The position numbers were made by a program, and so were the translations under genes. From assembly GCA_003991915.1 (NCBI GenBank), contig RQTK01000111.1, positions 401,192 to 465,191 on the forward strand: 64,000 nt of DNA, in the 5' to 3' direction. This document shows, piece by piece, positions 11,924 through 24,545 of the stretch (within the stretch, counting starts at the first letter, position 1; each line of letters opens with the position of its first letter). The stretch comes from Elysia chlorotica (taxonomy: Eukaryota; Mollusca; Gastropoda; Plakobranchidae). The notes beneath the pieces were generated by a model. It was not told the DNA's origin and did no database searches. It saw nothing but the letters and a program-made list of their open reading frames with translations.

Positions 11924-11964
<41 letters not shown>
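11924..11964. repeat. (TTG)n microsatellite
   Basis: Clean TTG units inside a T/G-rich stretch that runs to about 12050. Confidence 0.9.
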
Positions 11965-11965
<1 letters not shown>

Positions 11966-12529
11966 TGGGGTTTGTTGTTGTGTTGCTGTTGTTTTTCCGG
12001 GGGGGGGGTGTTTTGATTTAGTTTTATTTTTTGTTTTGTTTTTTGTTAACGCGATATGAAACTATGACACAAGGCGTAGATCTTTCAGAGGAAAGAGGTG
12101 GTAGAAGTAGCAGTAGCAGTGGTAATGGTACAGAACAGCACATTCATTACTAGCCCGGGGTGCTGCTGATTGCCCCCAGAACATCATCTCGCTAATGGGC
12201 GTGAATGTGGCCGCCCCCATATGGTCATCAGTCTATCTTAGCGCTCCTCCTTCCATCAGCGGAAGACAATCGCACGCTCCTAACAACTGGGCCTGTAGTC
12301 TACCGGAGGTCTGTTGTCTGCACGGGCACCCGGCCAAGCACTGGCTCTATCGATCTGTCCTGTCATGGGACGAGATGCGGACATAATGACGCCAACACCA
12401 TCATGCTCTCCAGGGTGGGCCCCGCGGCTGTTCTCTCGCGCCATCCAAGCTTTTCCCGGCATCTCTGGGCCTCCATCGGCCCACCGGATTAGAACCGTCT
12501 AATGGCAGGAGAAGCGCGTGGTTTGGGGC

Positions 12530-12650
12530 CGAGTAGGGCGCCAAAACGTCAGTCGGTGGTGCTCGGAACAAATGAGTAAGAGATCCCGAGGTTCAAATTT
12601 CAGTTGGTTTCGTCTGAGGCTTTCTTCCGGAAGCCTCATTGGTGCACAAA
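12530..12650 (+). mobile_element. tRNA-headed SINE fragment
   Basis: It reads gtcagtcggtggtgctcggaacaaatgag, then gatcccgaggttcaaatttcagttgg, then gaggctttcttccggaagcctcatt (a small hairpin) and an A-rich end at 12650-12664. Confidence 0.5.
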
Positions 12651-13108
12651 GAAAAAAAAAAAAATAATCTAGGAGTAAAGTTTCTGTTGTGTGTTTTGGT
12701 TTGTTTTGTTTTTGCTTTTCAATTCATTATCTGGGCCTGGGTAAGAAACAAAATGGACTGAAAATTCCAGTAGGTGTCAGAAGTGAAAACATGGGACAGA
12801 CAGTGTTGAGATCAGCTTGGGCGAAATGTAATCTTTGAACAGTTTTACGTCCCTTGGTAATAAAAAAAAAATTTTTAATTCGAACTTCGGAACTCCTGGT
12901 CGTCGGTCAAGAGAACTAACAACTGAGCGGTTTCGTGTCCAAAGTTTAGATTCACAAGACATCTATTTAAGAAGTTTAGGCAAAGTTCATGTACGAGAAA
13001 CAGAAAAATGAGTGCCTGCATAACCCTTGTATTTGATTCTGTGGCTCTATCATCTCTGTCTCTGTCTATTTATCTATCTCTATGTGTCTTTCTTTCTCTC
13101 TTTCTATT

Positions 13109-13245
<137 letters not shown>

Positions 13246-13966
13246 GTATATACACATGCCTATCTCTCGTGTTACACACTTACAGCCCTCACTCGCTCAC
13301 TTGCTCACTCCCACAGCTTAAATGGAAGCGCTAGGGACGAGTACTGGATGGGGACCCTTAGCATTAAACATTTAAAGCTCCATTGTTGCTTCGTAAAACA
13401 CAGTGCCATCAACCATTAGACCAAACATTAGTGTTTTACAATTTCGTGTTAGAAAGTCGGAGATACTAAAGAAGTGACCCCGTAAACGATTTCCACAAGA
13501 AGAAAAAAGACATTATACAAACCCTATTTAAAAAGAATAATAAGATCTCTAAAAAGAAAACAGGCATAAAGAAACGAGTTCCAGTTTTGCCAAGATCTAA
13601 GCGAACAATGTAAAAACTTGATCAATTGTAAAGATGAGACCTTGATTTAAGCAAGTTTCATGTGTTTTACTACTCTCAGTTACATACGGACATTTACAAC
13701 ATAATTACATGCATGGTAACTAATCAGATGATCCCCAAGTTGGCTTTGTCTGCGCAAATAATAGTGTTTTGCGCTCATTTAAACTCATTGAAAACATGAA
13801 GAGGAAATAATGGCGGGTGCTTTTTTAAAAAAAAGGACAAGAGAGCCAACAATAATTACGGCGTTGGATAAACTAGCCCAGGAAGACGGGAAACTTCAGT
13901 AAACAACTCTCTAGCCTATCCTGGGACAAGAGCAGCGAGGGCTGAGCAAATAGAGATGATCTCACA

Positions 13967-14025
<59 letters not shown>
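13967..14025. repeat. (GAT)n microsatellite
   Basis: About 19 clean units. Confidence 0.95.
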
Positions 14026-14248
14026 ACCGTCGTAGGTGCCCAAATCGTGAGGGGCAGTAGCAAATATAAGTTCAAGACCAAATGGTGCAAAGGGACAGTA
14101 CTAGAACGATGCGGTTTCTAATTAGAGGCTCCTGGTTCGGTTTCTTAATCAGGCCGCCTTGTTTCCTACTGATTGGGCCAAAGAGTTTTTGGTGGATCCT
14201 CCTTTGGGACCTTGGAAACGTCACGCTTGATGAGAGATTTCCTCCCTC

Positions 14249-14250
<2 letters not shown>

Positions 14251-14308
<58 letters not shown>

Positions 14309-14327
14309 AAGAGAAGGGGGGGGGGGT
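14251..14327. repeat. (GA)n tract and G run
   Basis: (GA)n with one interruption, ending in a run of ten or so G. Confidence 0.9.
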
Positions 14328-15539
14328 GCGGAAAGAAGATCCCAATGATATGGACGAGGTCAGAACCCGCAGCTTCCTTAAAGCATCCAAATGTTTTGTT
14401 TGGCACCACCCAGTTAATTGTCTTATCATTACGTTTTTGTCATATCTGCCAGTTCTATACCTATTATTTGCCGTTCCTTCTCTACTGCAACTTACTTTGC
14501 CCAATACTCAATACACCCAAAACTATAACAAGAAAAAACCCTCCAAATCAAGCAAAGAGAAGAGCATCGGTCCTCAGTAAGCACCGGGCCACAAGACTAG
14601 GCTAATGAGCTGTTTTGCTGTGAGTAGGTCAGTAAGGGTGGATCGGATCGGACTGGTCGAGGGGATCTCGTGTGAGTAATGCGCGGGTAATACGAAGTGT
14701 GGGCAGTACTTGCATTATCATCATCAATCACCTAGTCTGCTTGGTTGAGGCGCGACAGCCAAAGCTATCTTGTGCCAAGTGCTCAGATCTGTAAGAAAAA
14801 GTTTGGTTGTTGATTTGTTTCTTGTCTGTTTGTTTTTTTCCTTAAAAGAAGTATATATCTCGGATAAAATTGCCTGGCTGCATCAAAAAAGGAGTAAGGA
14901 GGAAAGTACATAAGTCGGTGTAAATTGCTTGTGAGAGCAAAAACATGTTGTCATTATGAAAAGACAAAGAGGGGAGATAAACTTCAAGTCACTCGATATT
15001 GAACACTGAAACACGGCATACACGAAAAAAACAGTATCATTCGTTAACAATAAGAACAATATCTTTTAATAGACCAGACAGACTGATGAAATGAGGTTGA
15101 CAGCATTAAAGGACCAAAACAAAACAAAACAAAAATAAAAAAAACGATCAGAAGGCAAGTAACCGAACACACATGTGATGGACCTGGAGAGCTATCAAGT
15201 TCAAAATGAAAAGCAAAACGACCGAACAAACAAAAAGCCAAGGAGGATCAAAATCTAGTGGAAGTCTGAAGGAGCCGCCTAATCTTTCATTTGGCGGCCG
15301 AGCTGCCGCCTCAGTAGAGCTGGAAGCGACGCTACCCAGCCGGAAAATGAGGCTTCTGTCCGGGAAGAATGTGGATACAAATAATGTGCATGAAGGGAGG
15401 GAGGAAAGGATGAGGGTTCCAACAAGGATATCCCAACGTTTGCCCAACATGTCCTGAGAGACACATGTGCATGAGAAAGAGTCACTCAGAGTAGAGTATC
15501 TGGAGATGTCAGTGTAGAAGAGTATGCTTGTGATAGGAG

Positions 15540-15544
15540 AGAGG

Positions 15545-15584
<40 letters not shown>

Positions 15585-15720
15585 TAGAGAGAGATAGAGA
15601 GGGACAGAAAGTGAGAGACAGAGACAGAGAGAAAGAAAGAGAGATGGAGACAAACAGGAGATGTGAACGAGATAGAGAGAGATAGAGACAGAGAGGCAGG
15701 AAAGAGACAGAGAAAGGGGA
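15540..15720. repeat. (GA)n and degraded purine tract
   Basis: A clean core at 15549-15582 followed by GACA/GATA-like degenerate units. Confidence 0.85.
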
Positions 15721-16714
15721 ATATTTTAGCTAAGAGTCAGATAATCAGTAGCATAATTATACTATCATAGGCAGACGGATACACACATAATGTACGGTAA
15801 AACGTTCAAATAGAAAAAAATTAAAGGTACTTTTTACAATAACTGAAATGACTGCTCTGTTCATAAAATCATCGACCTCAGTGTAAACCCTCAAAGACTG
15901 TTGTGTGTAGGTACTATTGTGTACCTCATCCGCAAAGGGCTAAACTAAAGACCTCTTAGTCTTCTTCAAAGCAAGCTGGTAAGAGCCTGGCGATGATGAG
16001 TGGGCATTAGTTGGAGATAGCAAAACACATTATGAAGGAGCGCGGAGACGGAGGGATGAAGGGGGAAGAAGAGAGACAGTTGTTTTTTTTTCTGGTGTTT
16101 CCTTATTTGGTGGTGGTTGTTTTGGTTTTCTTTTGTTTGTTTTGTTTGTTGTTGTTTTTTTGTGTTTTTTGAGTTTTTTGTTTTGTTTTATTTATTTATT
16201 TATTTTTGTTTTTGTATCTAGTCTCCAGTATCCTTAAACAACGACCACCCAGGCATCTAGGCGGAAGACGTCTGGCGGAGCCGTACGTGCGCCGAGTGTC
16301 AAGTACACCGCACTTCACCAAGCAAATACGACAGGGTGGTCTGGCTTGTCTGTTGGTCTGTAGTTAACCAACCAACCCTACACACACCGACTAGCCGCTG
16401 AGCTCAGTCTCCTCTGTTTTTCTTGAGTTCAGAATTCGAAGTGTGAGGCGAGGTAGTCGCCCAGTCAGTGTGTAAAGCACGGGCATGCTAATAAGGTGTC
16501 CAGGATTCGTATCTCAACCAAGGTTAGATTGGTGTCAGTATGCAATAAAACTGGTTAAGACAAAACTTTCTAGTATATTATATTCCCTGTTTTGCCTTTG
16601 TGTGGCAGCAACATTCCACAGTACCGGCGGCAGCAGCAGAACAAGGTTTAGGTTCTATCGTAGTATGGATCAGCAGCTCTATCCCTTGACCAAAGAACTC
16701 CGTAGATAGGAGGA

Positions 16715-16830
16715 TCCAATGAGTCTGGGCCGCCATAATTAAAACTCTGTCGGTATAGCTCTAGATTAGAGAGTAGTTTAGAGGATGAAACCTCAGTTGA
16801 TCCCACAATCACTCTATCTTCGTATACGGC
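16715..16830 (+). mobile_element. tRNA-headed SINE fragment, family B-like
   Basis: It contains gccataattaaaactctgtcggtatagctctagattagag, then gatgaaacctcagttgatcccac. It is diverged but follows the head layout of family B. Confidence 0.4.
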
Positions 16831-17210
16831 TGCTCGGAAATTCTAGACGAGAATGTGGCATAGTAAACGGTCGGAAGTGAGGAATCCTCAGGAATCCTCA
16901 GGATGAGAAATAGTACAGGATTGGAGAGGGATAGAGATATAGTACCTTGCAACCACAAAAGTGGCCCTCTATCTGTTGTATTTTTCGTCGCCTAAGTTGT
17001 GATGCAAAACTAAGATGAAATGTTAAAAATGTGTGTGCCCCCTAATCTATAATTAGGTAGTTCTTTTTCTCCATATGGAGCACGATTTTGATCCTCCGAG
17101 TTCTCTTATCCACTACTCTGTTCAATTTTCAAGACTGGCCGAAGCCAGATAAACAGGAAGAGAAACATGTAGGAGCAGCTTAATCAAAGATCACGTCAGT
17201 GTGTACTCAC

Positions 17211-17275
17211 CTATCGATGACGTAGAAGTTGTCCCCGTCATCTCCCTGGGTGATAATTTCATGGCCAGGTTTTAC
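17211..17275 (-). CDS. PRKAR2: PKA-RII exon: CNB-A beta strands (65 bp)
   Basis: The exon lies between a ctattcctctgtag acceptor and a GATAG|gtgagt donor. It reads V-K-P-G-H-E-I-I-T-Q-G-D-D-G-D-N-F-Y-V-I-D plus two bases (AG). Those two bases join the first C of the next exon to make Ser. The QGDDGDNFYVID block is nearly invariant in PKA regulatory subunits and forms the beta-barrel wall of the first cAMP site. The preceding exon ends in Ala at a codon boundary, so the join gives FEKA-VKPG, matching FE.(L/I)VK in the family. At 65 bases it is too short to appear as a long open frame. It sits alone, with 14.6 kb of intron upstream and 15.7 kb downstream. Confidence 0.96.
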
Positions 17276-17436
17276 CTACAGAGGAATAGAGAGCGGGGAA
17301 AATTAAACATTAGTGTTGTGTCGAAGAGGAAGACGATTGTGTACAAGTAACAAAAAGCTAAACATTAGTGTTGTATAGCTAAGGAAGGGGTGTGTGTACA
17401 TTTCATTCTTTAGTATAATTACTTTCTTTATTTAAA

Positions 17437-17522
<86 letters not shown>
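17437..17522. repeat. (GAT)n microsatellite
   Basis: About 28 clean units, about 160 bases upstream (transcript sense) of the 65-bp exon's acceptor. Confidence 0.95.
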
Positions 17523-18817
17523 AAAATATCAAATTAACAAAAATAAAAAAAACAAGAAGCTGGTCGGAAAAATGGCTTTAATTAATTAGGACCAACAGGA
17601 GATGTGGTCCTCCTGAAAACCTAGAGGGCGTAAAATTAATTAATTAATATAGATAAACCGGTTGATTATTTGAGTTTTCTTTCCTTTCTTGTCAGTCCTA
17701 ATATAAAAAAAGTGTTTGCTGATTACCAGACGGTACATACTCCAAGTCATTTCGGGTACAGAAAAATGCATCCCTACGAATTATATTGATCCTTATATCT
17801 TATCTTTTCCCCAAAAAGAAATTGGAAAGGAGAAAAAAAAAGAAAAAAAAAAACACGGTTACATGAATAAATACATGAAAGATCGGTAAATTGAAGTTCT
17901 GTGTCCGCCCCTTCTCCCCTAACCCCATCAAACTTCTCCTCCCCCCTCCCCCCCCCCCCTCTAATTTTACCCATCCTCATCACCGCTATCCCTTTCAAAA
18001 AAAAAAAAGAACTCTGAAGAACCGTTAGGAAGTGAGCGTGTGGAAACAAGCGCCTCTTCTTGCCACTTACATAATTGATCAGCCATTTCCTCCCTGACAG
18101 GATACGTGTGCTTTCCACGACGATGATGATAGTACAGCTCCCCAGGTTCCTATCGATCTCCTCACAAAAATCAGCTGCTTCCCTCCCTCTTCTAAATAAC
18201 ATTTTAACGCGCACACAGGAACACGGCTGCTATTAACTTGACACTGGCTTATTTCTCGCCATGCTGTACTATTCTTGGAGAAACTACTATTAAGCTAATA
18301 CAGCCATATGATATATTGGATTCAGAAACTTGGCCCGAAAACCTGGCATGGGGGCGGGCGCTGGCGGTTGCAGCCGAGGCCAACCTGTAAGTAGAATGCA
18401 AGTGAAGGCCGTGCGGGTTGCGGGTAGGAAGCGTGTCATCATTACTCCATCAGTCAGTGGGTCCGGTGGACAGGACAAGCCTCGAAACTCAACTGGAGAA
18501 AATGAAGTTCCCCCCCCCCCCCCCTTTTCCTCTCAATAAACCCATCTCATTAATGTGACATCACCCCCGCCATTCTCCTGTTTCTGCTGCCCTTCCACCT
18601 ACTCCTTTTAATCCCATTGCACAATGCTAAGCCACAACATCCTACCCTCACTTTCAAACTTCTGCTCCCCACGGCGCAACGTTTTAAGTTTAGGGATAGC
18701 TATAAAAACAGAAAAGATATAGTAAATAAAATAGATTCTAAGTAGTAATAACTGTTCACACAAAACGTGCCTATTAAACTAGTTTAAGAGACGATATGGC
18801 GAAATACGATCCTAAAG

Positions 18818-18960
18818 TGAGTGAGTTTGTTTTACGGCACGTCAGCACAGTTACGGCTATGTTGTGCCCATGATGTCCTAAGACAGTTAATGCATTACAC
18901 TAGTAGAAATCAATATCTTGTCGTTATATCCCTCAGAGGATTAACACAATCTCCAGATTA
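18818..18960 (+). repeat. Dispersed repeat family C, copy 1
   Basis: It begins gtgagtgagtttgttttacggcacgtcagcacagttacggctatg. Similarity to the copy at 43310 extends through the next 60 or so bases (catgatgtcctaagacagttaat). From memory it resembles a widespread molluscan SINE phrase (gagtttgttttacg... cagca); I could not check this. Confidence 0.55.
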
Positions 18961-20504
18961 GCGTGAGGACGACAGGACACAGAGCAAGGCCAGGCAAAAT
19001 TAAGCGTTCGGGCAGTTTTCTGCAGCATATTGGGGGAGAGTCTTGCAGAGACGGGGCTCATCACCTCAGGCAGCATCGATATTTTTTTCTCTTCTTGGAG
19101 ACATCCACGCAATGATGAGAGCAAGTGTGGATGACACCGGACCAGAAAAATAAGGGGTGTGTGTGGAACCAAAGCGCTGATTGGTGGAGTCCCTCAGCCT
19201 GTCTGGCTGCCTCTGGCATTCCTCTCCACAACACTGGCTCTCTAATCCTGGAGGGAAAGTTTGACGGAGGACCTGTTCTCTCCACATGATTTTATTTCAA
19301 GTATGATCTGATAAAAATTTGCTTTGTGACTCTGCGAATATGTTTGTAATGTCGTATAATACATTCACGCAATGGTGAAGCAATTCGAAGCAAAATTTGA
19401 CGATTCTGAATTAACGCATCTACTTTTCCTACACATCAATGCATATGATTGCTATCTTTCTAACTTTGCGGGAGGCGTGTTAGGCTGATTTTGTTTTGCG
19501 GCTGCTTCTGACCCGTCACTCACAGGCAAAGGTATTTATTTGAAGACGCTTGGTTATCGGAAAATGCTCAGTCTGAAACCAGCTGCACTTGGCTGCCTAT
19601 TTTATTAAAATATAAAAATGGCAATGGTACATCTAGATGACATCCAGGGGGCCAGAACGCTCAGTAGGATGTCCAAAATGGCAGTTACCCCTTCCCCCCC
19701 TTTCCTCCTTCTTTTCTGCCCTTGTGAGGTAGGTCTTAGTCTGGAAACTTGTCGATATGATCCACCTTGGGAACATGGAAGATTGAAGACTCCTCTTTTC
19801 AACGAAATGTTACTTTTTAAGTGACCCCTTAGCTCTAATTCAGGGCTCCCTAACTTCAGGAATCACACCAGCCACGTTTCACTAGTATGAAGCATACGCG
19901 GTAGTTGTGCCAAACGCTATTTTGCGCAGTAGATAGGCTTAGTAGCTGCTGCTTAACTATGCAAATCTCAGACACTAGTGTGGCAGTATGTCGGACACTA
20001 ACTACAAAGCCAATCTTCCAATTACACCCTTACGCCTCGGGCTTACTTTCGGGGACGTTTCGAGATGCGCGGAACACAGTCATGGACTCAGTAATACGAG
20101 CAAACCGGAAAATAGATAGTACAGTACATGCTCTAGAGATACAGGGTTAGAATTGCACGTGAGACGGTTGAAATAAAATGCTCGCGATAATTATCAGTAA
20201 CTGCTCCAGCCGTGGTACATGCACACTGTACCAGCAGTTGCAGCGGTGGTGAGCAGTGTTATAACTAGGAGCGCATAGCTTCAGCTCCTGCAGATATCAC
20301 TGGGAGATCTGCTGCTAAAGCAGTTGGCTAACTGCTTCTCTCCTGCACCTGGCAAATAACCTCATAGTTCGCAGCATCACATCGGGTGGGCTGAGTGAGT
20401 GAATGTGTGAACTACAGGTAGTTTAGTTTGCATGTGTCAGTTCTAGGGGGCGGGAGGAAGGTGTAAAGAGATTGGATCGCTAGTTACCGTTACATGTCGG
20501 GAAG

Positions 20505-20514
20505 AGGGGGAGGG

Positions 20515-20590
<76 letters not shown>

Positions 20591-20612
20591 CAGAGAGAGA
20601 AAGAAAAAAAGA
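20505..20612. repeat. (GA)n purine tract
   Basis: (GA)n with three GACA interruptions. Confidence 0.9.
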
Positions 20613-21094
20613 GGAGAGCGTGTTGGGGTGGGGGTAGGGGGGCTGCTTCCCTGATTGCTGTATTCTACTTGCCTCATCAACTGGCCCATATCTGAGGTAA
20701 CTGTAGACAGAAAAGAAGGGGGAAAAACTGTGAAATAAGATATTGAAATTAAACGGAGTCTAAAACAAAAATCGGTATATTAAAGCAAAAGCTTATGTTT
20801 CTTAACTATCAAATTATACCATAGTTATACTTTACAAGTAGGCGTAAGAGGTCTTAGCAATACACTTATTAAACTGTCAGTAATGAAATGATTTTAAACT
20901 ACACATCTATTAGGTTCTGGGCGTAAGAAACCTTAATTCTATATCAGGATTTGACGGTGGTCTAAATTATGGACTTAAAAGTATATACTGACCCGGTCTC
21001 TAAAGCTAAATTTGGTTCTTAAAATTAGGTGTAATAGCTCGAAAAAAAAGATAGCAATTGTTTCTCCATCCCTAGTTTGGGCACCTGTTTCTCG

Positions 21095-21205
21095 AACGAC
21101 ATTCTAAACTGTAACATTTGTTTTTATTTACAAAAATTTCAGACATACAATACTGAAAACGGCAGAAACCGTTTAAAGTCTTTATTATGTGAGAATATAA
21201 AAAAT

Positions 21206-21244
<39 letters not shown>

Positions 21245-21368
21245 TAAAAAACGACATTCTAAACTGTAACATTTGTTTTTATTTACAAAAATTTCAGACA
21301 TACAATACTGAAAACGGCAGAAACCGTTTAACGTCTTTGTTTATTAAGTGAGAATATACAAAATAACA
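21095..21368. repeat. Tandem duplication, about 155-bp period, around a (CAA)n tract
   Basis: The segment starting acgacattctaaactgtaac at 21096 recurs at 21251. Identity is nearly complete through gaaaacggcagaaaccgttta. The copies differ near their ends by a one-base change and an extra gttta. The (CAA)n tract at 21209-21242 lies at the junction. Confidence 0.85.
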
Positions 21369-21519
21369 AAACAATACAAAAAATAAACAAAAAAACAAAC
21401 GTGACAGTTCAAAGCACTGAAATATGCAAAGTGTAGAATTTTACTGTCCCTCGATTACTATCTGTTACCTCTCAGAGATGGCAAAACCAAAGCATAGAAC
21501 AATTAAACTTAATATGAAA

Positions 21520-21650
21520 TGTGCTGCGCAGCTGCGAGCGCCACGGCGAGTGGTGCGATAGACTGAGAAATGAAAGGCCCCAGGTTCGAATCTCAGTTGA
21601 TGCCCGTTGCGGGTCCTTAGAGAAAGTACGAAGACCCGTTAAATGACAAT
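21520..21650 (+). mobile_element. tRNA-headed SINE fragment
   Basis: It contains gagtggtgcgatagactgagaaatgaaaggccccaggttcgaatctcagttgatgcccg with a good B box (ggttcgaatctc). Confidence 0.5.
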
Positions 21651-22679
21651 GATAAGTTTTATCCGCCTCAACATGAAGTCAAAACTAAGAGATCCTGTCC
21701 ATCAGTAGAAAAAACTACCGACCGAGTTGCTCATGCCCACTAAAACCAATACAACTTTTGTCGTAATTTTATATTAAACTTATCGATTATGTTACCCTCA
21801 ACGATGAAGCCTTACTTTCACAACTAAAATGACAACCAACCCTTTCCTAAAAGTTTGAAACCAACCCCATGTTGTATATTTTAATTAAGACACATCAGGC
21901 TCCAACTTTCCCCTGTCTCATACACAGACATAGGCTGCGTAGATTTTGCCCGTGGCGCTGGCTCAGATTTTCGCTACTGGCGCGTCTTTAAGATTTGTGT
22001 CTTTAGGAGGTGACACAAACAGCGACAGCTGCTAAGGTCGTGGTTATATCTCGGTCGAGTTATCCCAAGAAAGAAAGATAGAAAGAGGGAGGGGGAGGGA
22101 GGGAGAAAGAGAGAGATTGGGCGGGGGTGAATACAGAGAGACAGATAGATGGGCAGAGACAGAGAGGGGGAAAAATGGATGCGATGCTTCTTATGGGCAC
22201 TATAAATTTCGGAAACACGTTGTCGATGGCTTCAACCCAGAGTCTGGTGATAATTATACATAAATTAGTATGAGAATATTGTTTGGTTAAATCATTGAAA
22301 ATGTTGATAAGCTTGGCCCTTAACTGGTTGCTATGTCGATGAATTTATAGTGATATATCGATTGATTGATATTTTTTACTCGCTGATAGTGATGTAACGA
22401 CCGATTCATATATGAGTAGTTGACAGTGATTCATCAATCGAGTTATGTACATACATTTATCCTAAGTTAATTATGGTGATTCATCAATCGCATGGTATAT
22501 TAATCAGATTCATCAATTGATAGAATCGATATGATGTATTTCTATGACTGATTAGCACCAAAGTATAACTCACCGTTATTCTTCTAAAGAATTTGCACAC
22601 CAAACACTAATCTCCATAGAGATTGACTAGGATAAAGATGCAAGGCCAAACTAATGATCCGTTGACATTCAGAATGGGG

Positions 22680-22790
22680 AGCAATATAGCTTAGTCGATT
22701 AGCGCTCTGAATGGACGAGCAGGAGCTCGAGCTTCAAAAAATCATTTGGCGCCCTGTTGGTTTCTCCTAAATAAAGATCGTATAAAAAAA
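22680..22790 (+). mobile_element. tRNA-headed SINE, family B
   Basis: It reads caatatagcttagtcgattagcgctctgaatggacgagcaggagctcgagcttcaaa. The A-box region is kept. The B box has decayed. Confidence 0.5.
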
Positions 22791-23917
22791 AGAAAAATTT
22801 TGGAGGCGAAAAATAGGATAATGCTCGATTTTTTGTTCTCTGGCAATATAACAGCGAGCACTGCCTGAGGAAGGCACTACACAATTTGCAACCGGGTTCT
22901 CCGGGCGACCATAATTATTTATCCCTTGACACAAGCGTTAATATTCTTGTATGGCACAAGACAACATAAGGAGTATAATTGCTGATAAATTTAAAACCGG
23001 TACTTTATTGGAAAATTTGAAGTTTTACTATTTTAAAATTTTCCGCGGGTTGGAACGCCACAGCTGTAGCGCTCTGGATCGACGAACAGGTGCTCTGGTG
23101 TTCGATTCTGCAGTGTACTGATCAAGCAGTCTCCGTACATGCTTCTTTGGAAAACTTAGCGGAAACGGCTATACATTCATACACAGTTTTACATCTCGGA
23201 AGTTACGTCAAGAATCGTATACATGTACAACTATAATTATTTAAAACCGCACGATGCTTTACCACACGACAGTAACGGATTGAGATAACCAGGCCATGGG
23301 ATTTTGTTCAATCGTTTGTTGGCTCCGTAAGTCTAGGATAGAGCTATGATTGGACGCCGGTGCATATCTACTAGCATTATAGTCTTTGTTTTCGCTGTGG
23401 TCTCCCGCTATCACAAGACATCTAATGTTCAATACCAAAGGTAACGATATCGCCTGCTCTAGACAGTCATTTCCTGTACGTTCCATATCGATCTCTAAGA
23501 CTCAAAACTGGATGTCTACCGTGTTGTTGTGATTAGCATCATGTGCCAATCTCAGGGGCAGGGCTGGCAGGCTGGGGCTTCTGCATGAGTTGGCAGCGCC
23601 ACACTGTTGTATCGAAGTGTCGTGGAATTCTGCTCAGGAATAATTGCTCCCATTATCTTCTAGTCCAGCATCTCTCGAGACATTTCTTTTTATGCTTGAC
23701 CCCAATTGTCCGCTGTATTAATCGGAGGCGGGGGAGAGAGACAGACAGACAAACAGGCAGGCAGCAGACAGAGACAGGCGGAAACAGAGAGATAGAGAGA
23801 AGGTAGATGACAAACAAAGAAAGATGATAGAGAGATAGGGAGGAAAGCCAGACACAAAAGTAGATGACGTTTGCATGTGAACAATAAACTCCTCAAGGTA
23901 GATCAATGCGAGGTTTT

Positions 23918-24418
23918 AGAACGTTCCTAATCAAGAGTCAACCTGAGGTTTCATACGTGTATGTAGCTGAGTCCATATTCAGAACTGGGGTATTTATTGA
24001 TTATACGTGAAAGGAACAGATTTTTCGTATAGATATTTATGGTGTTCGCGTTTCTGTAATTTCTAAAGAAACTATAAAAGCTTAAAGTTGTAACAGAAAG
24101 GCGGATAATCGATCTACCTCTCATCAAAGTCCAACTGTTACAATTGAGTCAACAAAAAAGCAACAAAGGGCCAAAAATATCATTTGACCATATTAGAATA
24201 GTCACTTAGCTTACACCTCGCCGTTTGCCTTTGCATTGCATTATTTTCACTAAATCTAGTAAAAGGGAAAACGCTCTGTTGCTGATCTACTTGCTGAATT
24301 TCTGGCTGGAGAAACCGACGCTATCTTTTGGTTAATATAGCTCAAAAGATAGTATATAGTGTGAAATGTTCACAGAAAGAACGTTCCTAATCAAGAGTCA
24401 ACCTGAGGTTTCATACGT
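23918..24418. repeat. Exact 41-base direct repeat pair, 460 apart
   Basis: The 41 bases starting agaacgttcctaatcaagag occur without a mismatch at 23918-23958 and 24378-24418. The flanks differ. Confidence 0.85.
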
Positions 24419-24464
24419 TAAATCGTAATACCACAGGAATCCTCTCAGTTGGCCACTTCACACA

Positions 24465-24545
24465 GTCACCGAAGTGCCCCGATCGTGGTTTTTACTTGAG
24501 ACCTCTTGGTTAGAAAACAGGTGCTCTGTCGACTGAGCTCTCTCG
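24465..24545 (-). mobile_element. Inverted tRNA-like SINE head
   Basis: The stretch gagacctcttggttagaaaacaggtgctctgtcgactgagc is a recognisable inverted tRNA-like head. The rest has decayed. Confidence 0.4.

Noticed and set aside
23259-23486. 75-codon minus-strand frame, considered as a retrotransposon endonuclease piece (CLVIAGDHSENKDYN)
   Set aside because: The resemblance to an endonuclease G-D-x-N motif is too weak without the surrounding catalytic residues.
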